Assembly: GCF_014490485.1 (NCBI RefSeq)
Contig: NZ_JACTVA010000001.1
Location: forward strand, 220,897-284,896
Length of the DNA: 64,000 nucleotides
Direction of reading: 5' to 3'
From: Teichococcus aerophilus
GTDB lineage: Bacteria > Pseudomonadota > Alphaproteobacteria > Acetobacterales > Acetobacteraceae
Every line of letters starts with the position of its first letter. Position 1 is the first letter of the stretch. The translations under genes and the position numbers were made by a program. This document shows, piece after piece, positions 8,412 to 16,398 of this stretch. Below the pieces are notes generated by a model. That model was not told where the DNA came from. It saw nothing but the letters and a program-made list of their open reading frames with translations, and searched no databases.

Positions 8412-9417
8412 TGGGCTGGATCTCCATCGTCGCGGCCTGCAGCAAGGCACGCATCAGGGTGCGGCGGCCGAGCTCCGGTTTGAAGGCGTTCTCGCCATGG
8501 GTCACGGCATCGCGGAAGGCGGCTTCGGCCGCGGCGTGCGCCAGGGCTTCATCCAGGCGCTGGCCCTGCAATACGGCTTCCGCCGCATGCGACCGCCAGG
8601 GCTTCGTCGCGACGCCACCCAGACCGATGCGGGCCTGTTGGATTGTGCCATCCACAACCGCCAGCGCCACGGCGGCCGAAGCCTGCGCGAAGTCATAGGA
8701 TTCGCGGTCCCGGATCTTGAGGTAGAGCGAACGGCGCGTCCACGGCCCGGCAGGGACGTGGAAGCCGAGGATGAGCTCGCCGGGGTGCAGGTTCGTCTCC
8801 TGGTGCGGCGTATCGCCAGGCAGGCGGTGCAATTCCTCAAAAAGGATGCGTCGCGTCGTACCCTCCGGCGATAGCAGCGTCACTTCGGCGCCCAGGGCCG
8901 CCAGGGCATTGGCGAAGTCGCCCGGATAGTGGGCGATGCAATGCGCGCTGGTGCCCAGCACGGCGAGGCGGCGGTTGACGCCATCCATCGCCGCGCAGCC
9001 GGTGCCCGGGTCGCGCTTGTTGCAGGCGTGCCAGCTTGGGTCGCGGAAGTAGTTGCAACGGGTCCGCTGCAACACGTTGCCGCCCAGCGTCGCCATGTTG
9101 CGCAGCTGCTGGCTGGCGGCGAGTTGCAGGGATTGGGCGATGACGGGGTAGTCACGCAGCACGTCCGGGTGCTCGGCCGCTTCCGCCATGCGGACCAGAG
9201 CGCCCAGATGCAGTCCATCCGCGTCGACGGAAATGCTCGCATGGTCCGCCCGCAGCGGGCCGATATCGACCAGTGCCACCGGCTTCGCCACACCAATCTT
9301 CATCAGGTCCAGCAGGTTGGTGCCGCCTGCGAGATACTGCGCTGATGCGCCGCGGTTGGCCGTCATACGCAGCGCGGCACTGCTGTCGCCAGCCTGTTCA
9401 TAAGCGAAAGGGCGCAT
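8404..9417 (-). CDS. Molybdenum hydroxylase FAD-binding subunit
   Basis: A 337-residue FAD subunit (CoxM/PaoB-type) that passes electrons from the iron-sulfur subunit to an acceptor. The FAD-binding [13 protein letters not shown] is near residue 30, then LRNMATLGGNVLQRTRC. The cysteines in RTRCNYFR, HACNKRD and GTGC match the insertion that holds an extra [4Fe-4S] cluster in PaoB-like proteins, so this subunit probably carries one too. The gene starts one base after the stop of the 2Fe-2S gene and overlaps the Mo subunit by eight bases, giving tight coupling. Confidence 0.9.
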   Translation of the reverse strand: MRPFAYEQAGDSSAALRMTANRGASAQYLAGGTNLLDLMKIGVAKPVALVDIGPLRADHASISVDADGLHLGALVRMAEAAEHPDVLRDYPVIAQSLQLAASQQLRNMATLGGNVLQRTRCNYFRDPSWHACNKRDPGTGCAAMDGVNRRLAVLGTSAHCIAHYPGDFANALAALGAEVTLLSPEGTTRRILFEELHRLPGDTPHQETNLHPGELILGFHVPAGPWTRRSLYLKIRDRESYDFAQASAAVALAVVDGTIQQARIGLGGVATKPWRSHAAEAVLQGQRLDEALAHAAAEAAFRDAVTHGENAFKPELGRRTLMRALLQAATMEIQPNA

Positions 9418-9418
9418 C

Positions 9419-9895
9419 TCAGCGCCCTTTCATCAACGGCTTGGCCTGTTGCACCGCCGCGACGATCTTCGGGTAGGCGGCGCAGCGGCATAGATTACCG
9501 CTCATGTACTCACGGATCTCATCCGCCGAGTTGGCGTGGCCTTCCTTCACGCAGGCGATCGCGGAGATGATCTGCCCCGGCGTGCAGTAGCCGCATTGAT
9601 AGGCATCCTGTTCCAGGAAGGCCTGTTGCATCGGGTGCAGCGGGTCATGCTCGCCCGCCAGGCCCTCGATCGTGGTCACTTCGGCACCCTGTGCCGCCAC
9701 GGCCAGGGTGAGGCAGGAGAGGACGCGCCGCCCATCCATCAACACCGTGCAGGCGCCGCATTGGCCGAGGTCGCAGCCCTTCTTGCTGCCGGTCAGGTCC
9801 AACCGCTCGCGCAGCGCATCCAGCAAAGTGGTGCGCACGTCCACGGCCAGGCGGTGCTGGCCGCCGTTCACTGTCAGCATGATGTCCGTAGCCAT
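9419..9895 (-). CDS. Molybdenum hydroxylase 2Fe-2S subunit (cytoplasmic)
   Basis: A 158-residue subunit with two [2Fe-2S] clusters. The plant-ferredoxin-like cluster uses [22 protein letters not shown]; the second helical domain has CGYCTPGQ and LCRCAAY. Unlike the homologous subunit at 42673-43305 there is no Tat signal (it starts MATDIMLTVNGG), so this complex should stay in the cytoplasm. The ribosome site GGAGG is in the 38-base gap after the alcohol dehydrogenase gene. Confidence 0.92.
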   Translation of the reverse strand: MATDIMLTVNGGQHRLAVDVRTTLLDALRERLDLTGSKKGCDLGQCGACTVLMDGRRVLSCLTLAVAAQGAEVTTIEGLAGEHDPLHPMQQAFLEQDAYQCGYCTPGQIISAIACVKEGHANSADEIREYMSGNLCRCAAYPKIVAAVQQAKPLMKGR

Positions 9896-9933
9896 GCCAT
9901 TGCCTCCGCAATTGGGTTAGTAACGCCGGCCGG

Positions 9934-11145
9934 TCAGCCGCCGGGCCGCAACTCGACCTTGACCCAGCCGTGGCGGCGCTGGTCGAACTGCTTGTAGGCC
10001 TCGATGACATCAGTCATCGGTTCGATCTGCGTGATGATGGAGGTCGGGTCGACGCTGCCGGTGTTCACCATGTCCACAAGGCGCGGGATGTAGCTGCGGT
10101 GGTTGCAGTTTCCCATCTTCACCGTCAGGTTCTTGTTCATCGCGGCGCCAATCGGGAAGAACTGGTCGGTCTGCGGATAGACGCCGATGATGCCGAGCGA
10201 ACCTGCCTTCGCCAGGGTCTGCACCGCCCAGGTGATGGCCTGGGACGGGCCGTCCCCCGGCTTCCACAACGTACCCTGCGGCTTGGCATCCGGCGCGATC
10301 TTGCTGACCTGCTGGTCGAACTCCCTGGCCTGTTCGCCGCTGACGGCGGCGGGACCTTGCTTTGGCCGCTCTGAATCGATGCCCACGGCGTCGACGGCAC
10401 GGTCCGGGCCGATGCCGCGAGTTAGTTCCTTGATGACCTCGACGGGATCTTCCTCGTTGAAGTTGATCGTCTCGGCGCCCAGTTCACGGGCCTTGTCCAA
10501 CCGGTCGGCGTGGCCGTCGATGGCGATGACGCGGTGTGCGCCCATCTGGAAGGCGCTGATGATGGCAAACAACCCAACAGGCCCGCAGCCCCAGACGGCG
10601 ACAACATCGCCTTCCGTGACCTCGGCAAGGTCGGCGCCGAAATAGCCGGTGGGATAGATGTCGGAGAGCAGGATCGCCTGGTCGTCCGTCACGTCGCCGG
10701 GCAGGCGGATCAGGTTGTGGTGGGCGAAGGGAATGCGCGCGTATTCCGCCTGCAGCCCGTCGAACGGCCCTGTCGGCTCCGGCCCGCCAAAGAAGGCGGT
10801 ACCGGCCGTCGGGCCGTTGGGGTTGGCGTCATCGCACTGGGCGGAGTAGCCGGAGCGGCAGTAGGAGCAATTGCCGCAGCCAATGGTGGATGGCACCACC
10901 ACGCGGTCGCCACGGCGCAGGTTGCGGATGCCGCGCCCGACTTCCTCGACAATGCCGACGCCTTCATGGCCCAGAATGGTGCCGGGCTTCATGCCGGGGA
11001 AGGTGCCACGGATCATATGCAGATCCGTTCCGCAGATCGCACTGGAAGTCAGGCGGATGATGGCGTCGGTCGCGTGCTGGATCTTGGGTTCCGACACGGT
11101 GTCGAGCCGGATATCACCGATCCCGTGGAAGACGACGGCCTTCAT
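9934..11145 (-). CDS. Zinc-dependent alcohol dehydrogenase (medium-chain, formaldehyde-dehydrogenase-like branch)
   Basis: NAD(P)-dependent medium-chain dehydrogenase of 403 residues. Catalytic zinc site: CGTDLHMIRG and GHEGVGIVEEVG. Structural zinc cysteines: CGNCSYCRSGYSAQC. Nucleotide site: VWGCGPVGLFAI, then VIAIDGH; the aspartate suggests NAD. The length and the insertion after DAVGIDSERP resemble the glutathione-independent formaldehyde dehydrogenase branch. It is the first gene of a four-gene minus-strand operon with the molybdenum hydroxylase, which fits an alcohol to aldehyde to acid sequence; the substrate is unknown. The ribosome site is AGAGGGA, seven bases before the ATG. Confidence 0.9.
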   Translation of the reverse strand: MKAVVFHGIGDIRLDTVSEPKIQHATDAIIRLTSSAICGTDLHMIRGTFPGMKPGTILGHEGVGIVEEVGRGIRNLRRGDRVVVPSTIGCGNCSYCRSGYSAQCDDANPNGPTAGTAFFGGPEPTGPFDGLQAEYARIPFAHHNLIRLPGDVTDDQAILLSDIYPTGYFGADLAEVTEGDVVAVWGCGPVGLFAIISAFQMGAHRVIAIDGHADRLDKARELGAETINFNEEDPVEVIKELTRGIGPDRAVDAVGIDSERPKQGPAAVSGEQAREFDQQVSKIAPDAKPQGTLWKPGDGPSQAITWAVQTLAKAGSLGIIGVYPQTDQFFPIGAAMNKNLTVKMGNCNHRSYIPRLVDMVNTGSVDPTSIITQIEPMTDVIEAYKQFDQRRHGWVKVELRPGG

Positions 11146-11226
11146 GCGACATTCCCTCTGCTCAATCTGCCGAGGATTAATCGTCGTGGCGCGTGATGGC
11201 TGCGTGGAGGACGGTCAGAATTTTGT

Positions 11227-11246
11227 GCTTAACCATAAGGTTAGGC
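11227..11246. promoter_or_regulatory. Imperfect inverted repeat upstream of the ADH/molybdenum hydroxylase operon
   Basis: GCTTAACC-ATAA-GGTTAGGC: two 8-base arms with one mismatch around a four-base spacer, about 82 bases upstream of the alcohol dehydrogenase start. It is unusually AT-rich for the region. It may be an operator or part of a promoter. The inner TTAACC resembles a CtrA half-site, but the TTAA-N7-TTAA spacing is not met. Confidence 0.45.
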
Positions 11247-11366
11247 ATAACTCGATCGGATTTCTGGCTGTCCGATGCTGGAGACTTCGCACATATGGCA
11301 AAGCTGCTGTTCTATGCAAGATAGTGGTAATCCATCAGCCAAAACATCAGCTCGGCCATCCGCCCG

Positions 11367-12206
11367 TCAGGCCGTAGCCGGCTGCTGATCCGCCATCAGT
11401 GTGCGAATACACTCGGCATCGGCGCTGGTGACGGGGTTATAGACGATCATACCAAGGTCAGGCCGGCCGTCGATCGCGAAGCCAGAATATTCCAGCGTGA
11501 TCACGCCCATGGCCGGGTGGTGCAGGCGCTTGATGCCTTCGCCGTGGTAGCGCACATCGTGCTCCCGCCAGAAGGCCGCGAAATCGGCGCTGGTGCGGCA
11601 GAGTTCCTCGGCCAGCCGGTCAATCTCGGCCACCGCGCCAGCGCGCGCCGCATCGGCGCGGAAGGCGCCGACCACGTGCCGGGCCATCGCCTGCCAATCC
11701 TCCTGCGCCGCGCGGATGCGGGGTTTCTGGAACACCAGCCGCAGGATATTGCGCTCCGCCGGCGGCAGGGCACCGTAGTCGGTCAGCACCGCCGCGGCGG
11801 CACGGTTCCAGGCCAGCACGTCCCAGGTGGCGGTCTTGATGATGGCGGGGCTGACCTCCAGCGTATCCAGCAGCCGTTGCAGGCGCGGTGTCACGCCCTG
11901 GGCGGCGCGGTAGCGCACCTGTGGCGGGTGGCCCAGCCCCAGCATGAAGAGATGCTCGCGCTCGGTCTCCGTCAACATCAGGCCGTGGGCCAGGCGGTCG
12001 AGCACATCGGCCGAGGGCGCGCCCCCACGTCCCTGTTCCAGCCAGGTGTACCAGGCGGGGCTGATATTGGCCCGCTGCGCCACCTCCTCCCGCCGTAGCC
12101 CGGGTGTGCGCCGCCGGGGGCCGGAAAGGCCAAGGGACGCCGGGTCCAGCCGCGCGCGCCGGTCCTTCAGATAGGCGCCCAGTCTGTTGTCGGGCTGTGC
12201 GGGCAT
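11367..12206 (-). CDS. Helix-turn-helix transcriptional regulator, MmyB-like
   Basis: A 279-residue regulator with an N-terminal XRE-type HTH (about residues 10-70: RRTPGLRREEVAQRANISPAWYTWLEQGRG) and a C-terminal MmyB-like ligand-binding domain, which in studied members binds fatty-acid-like ligands through a PAS-like fold. Start: ATG 12206 (MPAQPDNR) with AGGA just upstream; an ATG at 12230 would add eight residues. It is divergent from the SDR gene at 12306 across 99 bases, the usual arrangement for this regulator and its target oxidoreductase. Confidence 0.88.
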   Translation of the reverse strand: MPAQPDNRLGAYLKDRRARLDPASLGLSGPRRRTPGLRREEVAQRANISPAWYTWLEQGRGGAPSADVLDRLAHGLMLTETEREHLFMLGLGHPPQVRYRAAQGVTPRLQRLLDTLEVSPAIIKTATWDVLAWNRAAAAVLTDYGALPPAERNILRLVFQKPRIRAAQEDWQAMARHVVGAFRADAARAGAVAEIDRLAEELCRTSADFAAFWREHDVRYHGEGIKRLHHPAMGVITLEYSGFAIDGRPDLGMIVYNPVTSADAECIRTLMADQQPATA

Positions 12207-12305
12207 GCGGATCCTGTTAGTGCTTATCATAGGATGCGGTCACGTCTTCACCCCGTCACCGCCGGCATCGATACCACCGTCCAAGCCATCACGGAGATAT
12301 CGATC

Positions 12306-13373
12306 ATGCGCGTTTTCCTCACCGGCGCCACCGGCTTCATCGGTTCCGCCATCATTCCGGAACTCATGGGCGCCGGGCACCAGGTGCTGGGCCTCACGCG
12401 GTCCGATGCCGGGGCGCTGGCCCTGGCCGCCGCCGGCGCCGAGGCGCACCGGGGCGATATCCAGGACCTGGAAAGCCTGCGCCAGGGCGCCGCCGCGTGC
12501 GACGGCGTCATCCACACCGCCTTCGACCACGACTTCGCCCATTTCGCCCATAACTGCCAGAAGGACGGGCGGGCGATCGAGGCCTTGGGCGACGCCCTGG
12601 TGGGTTCGGACCGGCCGCTCGTCATCACCTCCAGCACCGCCATGGGTGCGCCGGCGCCGGGCGAGCGGGCGCTGGAAACGCATTTCGACCCCGGCCACCC
12701 CAATCCACGCGTCGCGTCCGAACTGGCGGGGCAGGCGGCGGCGGCGCGGGGCGTCAATATCTCGGTGGTACGGCTGTCGCAGATCCATGACGTGGCAAAG
12801 CAAGGCCTCGTCACCAGCATGATCGAACTGGCCGGCCGGACAGGCGTCTCGGCGTATGGGGCGGGGGATCGCAATGGCTGGTCGGCCGCGCATATCTCGG
12901 ATACGGCGCGGCTGTACCGGCTGGTGCTGGAGGCAGGCACGCCGGGCGCCCGCTACCACGCCACCGCCGAGGAGACGATCCCGTTCCGGGACATCGCCGC
13001 CGCCGTGGGCCGCCGCATCGGCGTCCCGGTCGTGGAACTGCCGGCGGCGGAGGTGGCGGGCCATTTCGGCTGGCTGGCCACGTTCGTCAGCAAGGACCTG
13101 TCGGCCTCCAGCGCCTGGACCCAGGCGGCGCTGGGCTGGTCCCCGCGCGGCCCCGGATTGCTGGCGGATATCGACAGCAAGCAGCGCCAGGAAGCTGACC
13201 GTTCCTTAGCGCTTCGCGGGGAAGGGTCCGGCACCGCATTGCCCAAGCGTGATGCCTTCGGCCAGGCCCAAGGCCGCCCAGGCAGGAATTTCTCCGATTC
13301 ATCCAGATGCGCGCGAATAAACTGCCTCGCCACCTGGTCTTTGAAGCATCTTCGGCCTGGCCATGGACGGTGA
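12306..13373 (+). CDS. NAD-dependent epimerase/SDR family oxidoreductase with abnormal C-terminal extension
   Basis: Atypical (extended) SDR: GATGFIGSAI nucleotide motif at residues 7-16, VIHTAFDHDF, and a C-terminal substrate domain ending in the family-like GWSPRGPGLLADID near residue 295. Relatives usually stop close to that point, but here the frame reads on for about 55 residues of arginine- and serine-rich sequence to 13373, suggesting that the original stop was lost. The catalytic Tyr-x3-Lys is not evident (NPRVASELAGQ aligns in that region), as in other NAD-binding relatives of this subgroup. It is divergent from the MmyB-like regulator and is probably its target. Confidence 0.8.
   Translation: MRVFLTGATGFIGSAIIPELMGAGHQVLGLTRSDAGALALAAAGAEAHRGDIQDLESLRQGAAACDGVIHTAFDHDFAHFAHNCQKDGRAIEALGDALVGSDRPLVITSSTAMGAPAPGERALETHFDPGHPNPRVASELAGQAAAARGVNISVVRLSQIHDVAKQGLVTSMIELAGRTGVSAYGAGDRNGWSAAHISDTARLYRLVLEAGTPGARYHATAEETIPFRDIAAAVGRRIGVPVVELPAAEVAGHFGWLATFVSKDLSASSAWTQAALGWSPRGPGLLADIDSKQRQEADRSLALRGEGSGTALPKRDAFGQAQGRPGRNFSDSSRCARINCLATWSLKHLRPGHGR
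13200..13373 (-). pseudogene. Possible relic of an unidentified minus-strand gene
   Basis: Antisense to the odd C-terminal extension of the SDR, two minus-strand frames give protein-like text that joins after a frame change: DQVARQFIRAHLDESE in one, then IPAWAALGLAEGITLGQ and a terminal PFPAKR stop in another. This looks like the tail of a gene broken by a frameshift, abutting the SDR. I cannot name the family, and upstream (13374-13573) nothing continues it. Weak evidence. Confidence 0.25.
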
Positions 13374-13533
13374 GACGGATGCGAATGGGGCGGCTGAGGC
13401 GGGAGAGGCGCGTCCCGGGTCCGACGTGGCCGGGTGGATGGCTTCCACAGGAGCGGGTGGGCCGCGCGGGAAGGCACTGGCCTGAACCGCTGGGGGCGTG
13501 GCTTCGGCCTGCACAGGCGGATGAGGCCCAGGC

Positions 13534-14091
13534 GTGAAATGGCGCGGCCGGCCCCAACCCGGACGGCGCGAGGATGCCGCACGGCCGGAATTCGAGGACG
13601 TCGTGCTCACGCATCTGGACGCCGCTTACGGCCTCGCCCGCTGGCTGGTGCGAGACCCCAATCTGGCGGAGGACGTCGTGCAGGAAGCGGTGCTGCGGGG
13701 CATCAACTACTTTGCCTCCTTCCGGGGGGAGGATGGCCGCGCCTGGCTCATGCGGATCGTCCGCAACACGGCTTACACGATGCTTGCCGCCCGCCAGCAG
13801 GCGGGGCGGATCGAGGCCGGGGATTCCGACGCGGTGCTGGACGTGCCGGACCCGGATGACGGGCCGGAACTCGCCCTGTCCCGCCAGGATGACGCGGCGC
13901 GGCTGGAGCGTGCCCTGGCGGCACTGCCGATTGAATTAAGGGAATGTCTTGTTCTCAAGGAGATTGAAGAACTTTCGTATAAGGAAATCGCTCATATCAC
14001 CGGGGTACCCATCGGCACCGTCATGTCCCGTCTCTGGCGGGCGCGCCGGGCGCTGATGGTGGCGGAAGGAGCGGCCGACGATGAGCAGTAA
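13534..14091 (+). CDS. ECF-type RNA polymerase sigma factor
   Basis: A 185-residue sigma-70 family protein with region 2 (about residues 20-85: DAAYGLARWLVRDPNLAEDVVQEAVLR) and region 4 (about 125-175: ALAALPIELRECLVLKEIEELSYKEIAHITGVPIGTVMSRLWRAR). It lacks region 3, as in ECF sigmas. The GTG start at 13534 is preceded by GAGG; a shorter start is possible. The downstream gene overlaps by 11 bases and encodes its anti-sigma, so release by a membrane or redox signal is expected. No ECF-type promoter is obvious upstream. Confidence 0.9.
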   Translation: MKWRGRPQPGRREDAARPEFEDVVLTHLDAAYGLARWLVRDPNLAEDVVQEAVLRGINYFASFRGEDGRAWLMRIVRNTAYTMLAARQQAGRIEAGDSDAVLDVPDPDDGPELALSRQDDAARLERALAALPIELRECLVLKEIEELSYKEIAHITGVPIGTVMSRLWRARRALMVAEGAADDEQ

Positions 14092-14818
14092 TCATTGCCA
14101 GGAGATGCGGCTGCTCCTGCAAGCGGACGTCGATGGCGAATTGCAGGCGGCCGAGGCCGCGCGCGTCGCCGCCCATCTCGACTCCTGCCCGGATTGTTCA
14201 CGCCTGCAGCAGCAATTGCTGGCGCTCTCCGCCACCCTGCGGGACACGCTGCCGAAGCACAGTGCACCGGAGCATCTGCGCCAGGCGGTGCGGGCGCGCC
14301 TGCGAGGCGCCCCAGGGCGTCAGGCGGCGGCGCGGCGCTGGCCGGTCGGCATTGCCTCCGCCCTGGTGGGCATCGCGGCCAGCCTGGCCTTGTTCGCCGT
14401 GTTGCCGATGCGGGGGGCGGATGGCATGCAGGACTGGGTGGTGGCCGCGCATGTGCGCGCGTTGCAGCCGCAGCACCTGCTCGATGTCGCCTCGACGGAC
14501 CGGCATACGGTCAAGCCGTGGTTCGCCGGGCGCCTGTCCTTCTCCCCTCCGGTGCGGGACCTGGCGGCAGACGGCTTCCCGCTGATCGGCGCGCGGCTAG
14601 ACTCCCTGCCGGGCAGCGAGGCGGCGGTACTGGTCTACCGGCGGCGGGAACACGTCATCAACCTGTTCATCTGGCCGGCGACGGCGGAGGGCGAGACGGC
14701 CGAAGGCAGCCGCGACGGCTACAACTTCGTCCACTGGGCGGCGGACGGCATGACGTTCTGGGCGGTCTCCGACCTCAATGCGCAGGAGCTGCTGGAATTC
14801 GCTGGCCGCGTGCGTTGA
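14081..14818 (+). CDS. Anti-sigma factor with zinc-finger (ZAS) domain and one membrane segment
   Basis: A 245-residue partner of the ECF sigma. The N-terminal domain has the H-x3-C-x2-C motif (HLDSCPDC, near residues 31-38), with HCQEMRLLLQADVDGEL before it. One transmembrane helix follows at about 88-105 (VGIASALVGIAASLALFAVLP). The periplasmic part of about 135 residues is of the type seen in membrane anti-sigma factors of alphaproteobacteria. The overlapping start gives translational coupling and equal amounts of the two proteins. Confidence 0.9.
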   Translation: MSSNHCQEMRLLLQADVDGELQAAEAARVAAHLDSCPDCSRLQQQLLALSATLRDTLPKHSAPEHLRQAVRARLRGAPGRQAAARRWPVGIASALVGIAASLALFAVLPMRGADGMQDWVVAAHVRALQPQHLLDVASTDRHTVKPWFAGRLSFSPPVRDLAADGFPLIGARLDSLPGSEAAVLVYRRREHVINLFIWPATAEGETAEGSRDGYNFVHWAADGMTFWAVSDLNAQELLEFAGRVR

Positions 14819-14896
14819 GGGCGGCGGAATTTTTCATGCAAAGCCAGTGAAACACCGCCCGGACCGCGAATAAACCGCCGCCCGGGATGGTCTTTG

Positions 14897-14922
14897 ATGA
14901 GCCGCTACGAGGAGGGGCTCAT
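14897..14922 (+). promoter_or_regulatory. Hairpin enclosing the ribosome site of the 30-codon ORF
   Basis: ATGAGCC (14897-14903) and GGCTCAT (14916-14922) form a perfect 7-bp stem. The 12-base loop holds the AGGAGG, and the 3' arm covers the first two bases of the start codon at 14921. Folding would partly hide translation initiation, so a translational switch or thermometer is possible. Structure only; no ligand is known. Confidence 0.5.
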
Positions 14923-15013
14923 GTCGAAGGCATCGAGGCATTCCGGGCTGGGGAGGTACGCCCCGGGACCGGGCGCCGCCCCGGCTGGCCGCATCCAGGA
15001 GCACCGCCGGTGA
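14921..15013 (+). CDS. 30-residue small ORF coupled to the LysE-family gene
   Basis: ATG 14921 has a near-ideal AGGAGG six bases upstream (14909-14914 region), better than that of most genes here. It encodes 30 residues starting MSKASRHSGLGRYAPG and ending IQEHRR: basic, no membrane segment. Its TGA stop overlaps the GTG start of the LysE-type gene (GTGA), so ribosomes finishing it could re-initiate on the exporter. It could be a leader peptide that controls the exporter or just a 5' extension device. Too short for standard gene callers. Confidence 0.5.
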   Translation: MSKASRHSGLGRYAPGPGAAPAGRIQEHRR

Positions 15014-15624
15014 GCGCGACGTTGACCGCGCTGATGATCGGCATCGGGGTCGGCCTGACCGTCGCGGCGCCCATCGGGCCCGCCGCCATGCTGTGCATCG
15101 AGCGGACGCTCTCCGCCGGCGTCACGCGCGGCATCGCCACCGGCTGCGGGGTGGCCACCGTGCACCTCGTCTACGGCGCCCTGGCGGTGGCCGGCAGCAT
15201 CGGCCTGGCACAGGCCTGGCTGCAGACGGCGCTGGTCCCGTTCGCGTCCGGCCTCATCCTGCTGTGGTTCGCCGCCCGCGTGCTCCGGCGTACCACCGTC
15301 ATGGCCGTCGGCTCCGGCGTGCCGCCGACGCTGGTTTCCTCCTATTGCGGCGCGGTCGGGTTCGGCTTCCTCAACCCGACGACTCCGGTGCTGTTCGCCG
15401 CCATGGCGCCGACGCTGATCGGCCAGGGGCCGGCCACGCTGGCACCGGCATTGATCACCGGCGTCTTCGTCGGCTCGCTGGCATGGTGGTGCGTGCTGAG
15501 CGGCGGCATCTCCCTGCTGCGCAGCCGGATGACGAGCCGCGCGCTCGGCCTGCTGAACAAGGGCGCCGGCATGGCACTCGCCGGCCTGGCGGTGGCCATG
15601 CTGGTCCGTGCCTGGAACGGCTGA
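15010..15624 (+). CDS. LysE/RhtB family amino acid exporter
   Basis: A 204-residue inner-membrane protein with about six hydrophobic helices. The family-defining N-terminus is VGLTVAAPIGPAAMLCIERTLSAG, followed by GVATVHLVYGALAVAG and a C-terminal ALGLLNKGAGMALAGLAVAML. Exports amino acids or related small molecules. Start: GTG 15010 with AGGAG eight bases upstream, overlapping the stop of the 30-codon ORF; the open frame reaching back to 14887 is unlikely to be translated. It converges on a GntR gene with six bases between stops. Confidence 0.85.
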   Translation: MSATLTALMIGIGVGLTVAAPIGPAAMLCIERTLSAGVTRGIATGCGVATVHLVYGALAVAGSIGLAQAWLQTALVPFASGLILLWFAARVLRRTTVMAVGSGVPPTLVSSYCGAVGFGFLNPTTPVLFAAMAPTLIGQGPATLAPALITGVFVGSLAWWCVLSGGISLLRSRMTSRALGLLNKGAGMALAGLAVAMLVRAWNG

Positions 15625-15630
15625 GCCGGC

Positions 15631-16326
15631 TTAGCGCGCGCGCCGGCGGGGCTCCGGCGCGCGCAGCCGCTCCAGGATGATGCCGGCGCCGTAGCGCATG
15701 TCCTGCACCACCAGGTCGCCGGCCTCGTAGGGGGAGCGACGGCGCAGCGCGTCGATGATCTGACCGTGCAGCGCGGAATCGGACGCGCGGTACAGCATCC
15801 CGGCATATTGCCGGCTGACCAGCGGGCCGGTGAGCAGCCACAGGCTCTCGATGGTCCGCACCAGCACCTCGTTGCCGGAGGAGCGGTAGATGCGGAAGTG
15901 GAGGGCGCGGTTGCAATCCATCGCCGTCTTCCACGCGTGGGCCTGCTCCGCCTCGGTGAACTGGGCGTCCAGCGCCTCCAGCTCCGCCAGCATCTCCTCG
16001 GTCACGTGCATGGTGGCCAGCACGGTGGCCATGCGTTCCAGCGGCACGCGCACCTCCAGGATGCGCATGTAGTGCTCGGGCGAAAGGATGGTGACGCGTG
16101 GCTGGTGGCCGGGCTTCAGCTCCAGCGCCCCCTCCCGCACCAGTTGCATGATGGCTTCGCGCACCGGGGTGGGGGAGGTCTGGCTGAGCTGCGACAGCTT
16201 GCGGATGTTCAGCTTGTCGCCCGGCTCATAGTGGCCGGACATCAGGGCGACGCGCAGCTGGGTGTAGATCTTCTCCGACAGGCTGCTGCGTTCGATGAGG
16301 TCCGGCTCGGGCAGTTCATCGGACAT
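15631..16326 (-). CDS. GntR family transcriptional regulator (FCD domain), first of a pair
   Basis: A 231-residue regulator: N-terminal winged helix (KIYTQLRVALMSGHYEPGDKLNIRKLSQLSQTSPTPVREAIMQLVREGALEL) and an all-helical C-terminal FCD domain that binds small organic acids, with metal-site histidines expected in the HFRIYRSSGNEVL and LHGQIIDALRRR parts. It is the last gene of cassette A, 72 bases after a second GntR gene, and presumably responds to the substrate of the cassette. Confidence 0.9.
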   Translation of the reverse strand: MSDELPEPDLIERSSLSEKIYTQLRVALMSGHYEPGDKLNIRKLSQLSQTSPTPVREAIMQLVREGALELKPGHQPRVTILSPEHYMRILEVRVPLERMATVLATMHVTEEMLAELEALDAQFTEAEQAHAWKTAMDCNRALHFRIYRSSGNEVLVRTIESLWLLTGPLVSRQYAGMLYRASDSALHGQIIDALRRRSPYEAGDLVVQDMRYGAGIILERLRAPEPRRRAR

Positions 16327-16398
16327 GGGCGGCCTCCGGTCGGGTCTGGGCGGATGGTAGCAGGTTTCGGCGGCGGGCCAGATGGCCGGTCGGCAGGC

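Noticed and set aside
11229..11243. TTAACCATAAGGTTA as a CtrA binding site
   Set aside because: The TTAA-N7-TTAA spacing is not satisfied; kept only as a generic inverted repeat.
14887..15009. N-terminal 41-residue extension of the LysE-type protein
   Set aside because: Proline- and glycine-rich with no ribosome site; GTG 15010 has AGGAG and starts at the normal family N-terminus.
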